Shown: positions 61,893 to 64,000 of the stretch, piece after piece
How the letters are laid out: every line of letters starts with the position of its first letter
Position numbering within the stretch: the stretch's first letter is position 1
Origin: Bradyrhizobium zhanjiangense
Lineage (GTDB): Bacteria; Pseudomonadota; Alphaproteobacteria; Rhizobiales; Xanthobacteraceae
Reading direction: 5' to 3'
DNA length: 64,000 nt
Assembly (NCBI RefSeq): GCF_004114935.1
Contig: NZ_CP022221.1
Span: forward strand, 1,240,001-1,304,000
Program-made: the position numbers and the translations under genes
The notes under the pieces: model-generated
Database searches by the model: none
Seen by the model: only the letters and a program-made list of their open reading frames with translations
What the model was told of the DNA's origin: nothing

Positions 61893-62566
61893 AGCTTGAT
61901 CAGGCCCTGCTGCACGGCTTCGAACACGGCCTCGCTGCGGGTGTGCACCTCGAGCTTGCGATAGATGTTCTTGATGTGGCCGGGCACGGTCTGCCTGGAC
62001 AGGCCGAGATGGCTCGCGATCTCGGCATAGCTGAAGCCTTTGGCGATGCCCCAGAGGATGTCGATCTCCCGCGGGGTCAGCTTGGCCGTGTTGAGCGCGG
62101 GGCCGGGCGAGGGCTCCGCCGAACTCTGCGTTCGCCGCACGATGAAGCGGGCGATCGAGGCCGAGATCGGCGAATGGCCGGCGACCAGATCGCGTACAGT
62201 GGTGGCGATATCGGTCGGGAAGGCATCCTTCAGGAGATAGCCTGTCGCACCCACGGTGATCGCCGAGATCACGCTTTCCTCGTCGCCGAGCGCCGATATC
62301 ACCATGATCTCGGTCTCGGGAAAGCGCTGCCGGGTTTCGCGAATCAGCTCGATGCCGTGGCCGTCGGGCAGCCTGAGATCGGTGAGCAGCACGCGAGGCG
62401 TCCCCTCGCCGAGCGCAGACCGGGCTTCTCCGAGCGTGCCGGCGCTACGCACCTCGTAACCGGCCTTGACCAGCGCGTCCTGCAGCCGCCAGCAGGTCGG
62501 CGCGTCGTCCTCGACGAGGAGGATGGTGATGGCCTCACCCGTCTCGCCCTGTTCGCTCATGTTCAT
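61889..62566 (-). CDS. NarL/FixJ-type response regulator
   Basis: A 225-residue regulator. The receiver domain (about 12-130) has ILLVEDDAP, phospho-acceptor Asp63 in LLTDLRLPDG, and a Lys in GYLLKDAF. The LuxR-type helix-turn-helix (about 158-215) reads LTPREIDILWGIAKGFSYAE then IASHLGLSRQTVPGHIKNIY. It acts with the kinase encoded next to it. The start at 62566 (MNMSEQGE) has a weak GGGAC site; the Met two codons on is possible. The longer frame upstream looks non-coding. Confidence 0.9.
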   Translation of the reverse strand: MNMSEQGETGEAITILLVEDDAPTCWRLQDALVKAGYEVRSAGTLGEARSALGEGTPRVLLTDLRLPDGHGIELIRETRQRFPETEIMVISALGDEESVISAITVGATGYLLKDAFPTDIATTVRDLVAGHSPISASIARFIVRRTQSSAEPSPGPALNTAKLTPREIDILWGIAKGFSYAEIASHLGLSRQTVPGHIKNIYRKLEVHTRSEAVFEAVQQGLIKL

Positions 62567-63064
62567 CGTCCCGCGACCCGCGTGTCTCCCGCGGCGCGAG
62601 GCAAGTCTAACCGCAGTGCGGATGCCGTGACACCCATAATCATGGGGGCGACGATGACACGGTCTCGCGCCAGGCGCGGACAGACGGTCGTGGCTTGCGC
62701 CCAGGCTGGAGCGCGTGCTCAATCGGCGCTGCACTCAGGGCGCGGATGAGGTCCGCTCCGCCTTCCGACACTGGTCCGTTACGGCAGCACACTAGACGTT
62801 CGAGTTGGGCCAATTCCGGACATTCGGCCGCAGTGTCTTCGTGCGTCGCCACCTGTTCCCCGGATGCCTCAGGTGACGTAGAATATTACTGCCCTTGAGG
62901 CGGGACGTGCCGAAATCTCCGTCCGGGTAAATGAGCCGCACTGGTGCTATCGGCAGGCACGCTCTCTTAGAGACCGTCCTTTTTTCGGTTTCGCTCCACC
63001 GTTCACCACGAACTTTGCGCGCTGCTTATGCAACGGCTCGTTCGGTAATGTCGGGAGAAAAGCG
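62567..63064. other. intergenic region with no supported gene
   Basis: This 498-bp gap lies between the divergent response-regulator and cupin genes. Short frames exist on both strands without ribosome sites or recognisable motifs. Base composition shifts to slightly lower GC near 62880-63060, like the genes that follow. It must hold the promoters of both genes. I see no RNA gene or clear repeat. Confidence 0.45.
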
Positions 63065-63472
63065 ATGAGCAAGGTCGATCGAAGGTCTGCACTGGGATTC
63101 GGGTTGGCAGCGGCTTCAGCTGCCGTGATCAAGCCAGCCGCCGCGCAAACCACAGGCTACAAGGATACGGCGCCTTGGCCAGGTGTCGTGGTGCGTGAAT
63201 ATGAAGGCGAGACACCATCCCTGATCCCAGGTTTTAAGACCGTCTCAATGCGCGATATCATTATGCAGCCGGGGTCGAAGACCATGGGGCCCCCGATGAT
63301 GAATGCCATGGTCTGCCATATCACCGAAGGGGAGCTTCGACTTGACCAGGAGGGAAAGACCTTTACGGGCAAGAAGAATTTTGTCTGGACCTGCAACAAG
63401 GACACGAAAGAACAGGCGTACAACGATGGGAGTGTGGTCGCGATTATGCGGATCACGGACCTGAAGGCTTAA
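63065..63472 (+). CDS. Tat-exported cupin-like protein
   Basis: A 135-residue protein. A twin-arginine leader (DRRSALGFGLAAASAAV) ends near AAAQ at about residue 28. The mature 107 residues show a small cupin-like beta pattern: MRDIIMQPGSKTMGPPMMN, MVCHITEGELRLDQEGK, then KNFVWTCNKDTKEQAYN. The metal-binding histidines of classical cupins are mostly missing, so it may be structural. GGGAGAAAAG precedes the ATG. It is convergent with the EF-hand gene, separated by a strong hairpin. Confidence 0.75.
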   Translation: MSKVDRRSALGFGLAAASAAVIKPAAAQTTGYKDTAPWPGVVVREYEGETPSLIPGFKTVSMRDIIMQPGSKTMGPPMMNAMVCHITEGELRLDQEGKTFTGKKNFVWTCNKDTKEQAYNDGSVVAIMRITDLKA

Positions 63473-63488
63473 GGCTCATTTCTTCGGG

Positions 63489-63521
63489 GGCGGATGGCGC
63501 ACGCGACGCGCGCCATCCGCC
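63489..63521. terminator. hairpin between convergent cupin and EF-hand genes
   Basis: GGCGGATGGCGC (63489-63500) pairs perfectly with GCGCCATCCGCC (63510-63521) over a 9-nt loop. No T-run follows on either side, so it may be a Rho-independent terminator of weak type or an mRNA-end stabiliser for both genes. Confidence 0.55.
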
Positions 63522-63529
63522 GGAGACGA

Positions 63530-63934
63530 TCACCTCGTGCCGTGTATGAACACTTGCATCTCCTCCAGGGTCAGCTTGCCATCTTTATTGCTGTCCATTG
63601 CCTTGAAGATCCGTTCGTGAGCTGCCTGAAACTCCTGCAGTGAGATGGTCCCATCGCCGTCGGCGTCCATCAGAGCGAACATCATGCGCATCATAAAGGG
63701 TGATCCCATCGCGCTCCCACCCATCATGCCGCGCCCCATCATACGTCCTCCCATCATTCCGTGCCCCAACATGCCGCCTTGCCCCATCGTGCTCGCGCCT
63801 TCCTGGCCCGTGGGATGGAATTGCATTTGTTGCTGATCTGGCTGGGGTATCATTCGGTCTTGTGCGATCGCACCGACCGGGCCGTACGTCAGCATGAGAG
63901 CAGATATCGTGAGTCCCAGAACGCGCGTGTACAT
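63530..63934 (-). CDS. secreted EF-hand protein with Met/Gly-rich segment
   Basis: A 134-residue protein. The signal is about residues 1-25. A Met/Gly-rich region (about 50-86, GHGMMGGRMMGRGMMGG) is followed by two EF-hands: loop 1 DADGDGTISLQE (about 90-101) and loop 2 DSNKDGKLTLEE (about 114-125), both with the canonical acidic ligands, so calcium binding is expected. The Met-rich part could bind copper, as in some periplasmic proteins; that is inference. A GGAGGAGGTT site precedes the ATG. Confidence 0.85.
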   Translation of the reverse strand: MYTRVLGLTISALMLTYGPVGAIAQDRMIPQPDQQQMQFHPTGQEGASTMGQGGMLGHGMMGGRMMGRGMMGGSAMGSPFMMRMMFALMDADGDGTISLQEFQAAHERIFKAMDSNKDGKLTLEEMQVFIHGTR

Positions 63935-64000
63935 TTCGAACCTCCTCCGAAATGTGTAGCCTGTCTCATTAATTCGGCACGAGTAGTATTGATCCTCTGG

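Noticed and set aside
62640..62852. A 70-residue frame in the gap upstream of the response regulator
   Set aside because: No ribosome site, no family and ordinary repeat-like composition. It is more likely non-coding.

Overview
The window looks like a piece of a Bradyrhizobium-type alphaproteobacterial chromosome (Hyphomicrobiales). The DNA is GC-rich and almost fully coding. There are two TRAP transporter systems, a TrcR (DUF1013) cell-cycle regulator, an ispH-thrB-rnhA block, an NdvA-like glucan exporter, many small secreted Ala/Gly/Tyr-rich proteins, and the dispersed palindromic repeats typical of that group. The genus call is inference from gene content and repeats; no search was run. 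No rRNA, tRNA or CRISPR array was seen.

Layout. 1-6.4 kb: NTF2-like protein, epoxide-hydrolase-like enzyme, a three-gene TRAP operon (dctP-dctQ-dctM, minus strand), a CBS-pair protein and a YbaK-type deacylase. 7-8.5 kb: a DUF1326-DUF2182 pair, possibly metal-related. 8.8-14.3 kb: a GGDEF-EAL protein, then a three-gene run (haem-binding beta-barrel, RibD-like reductase, FAD amine oxidase). 14.3-20.7 kb: small secreted proteins, a TPR protein, aldo/keto reductase, hot-dog thioesterase, Nudix hydrolase and a possible lysozyme-fold periplasmic protein. 20.7-21.9 kb: an IS110-family element whose structured upstream region could hold a bridge RNA. 22-28.6 kb: a TAXI-TRAP operon (binding protein, fused permease, DUF1850, SDR) and a membrane protein. 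28.9-36.6 kb: CPA1 antiporter, two tandem TPR-LprI paralogues, propionyl-CoA synthetase, a lipoprotein and an OmpW porin with an FNR/FixK-like box.

36.7-41.7 kb is a housekeeping block: TrcR, IspH (isoprenoids), ThrB (threonine), RNase HI, a peroxiredoxin and a DUF924 protein. 41.7-48.2 kb, all on the minus strand, holds FadD, a D,D-carboxypeptidase with a long Lys/Ala/Pro tail, the NdvA-like exporter and an orphan NMT1-type binding protein. 48.4-52 kb carries a Gly/Tyr-rich secreted protein, a HisE-like protein, a DedA/YqaA-like membrane protein, a Cys-rich secreted protein and aspartate ammonia-lyase. 52.3-57 kb combines two nitronate-monooxygenase-family flavoproteins with a thioesterase and an acyl-CoA synthetase, suggesting an acyl-CoA related catabolic island. 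57-59.9 kb holds small envelope proteins, the first preceded by a full CtrA-type site. 60-62.6 kb is a NarL-type two-component pair, and 63-64 kb ends with a Tat-exported cupin-like protein and a Met-rich EF-hand protein.

At least six families of dispersed palindromic repeats fill the intergenic spaces. Three are conspicuous: a perfect zero-loop 46-bp palindrome, an inverted repeat with perfect 29-bp arms, and a repeat that appears to carry another repeat nested inside it.
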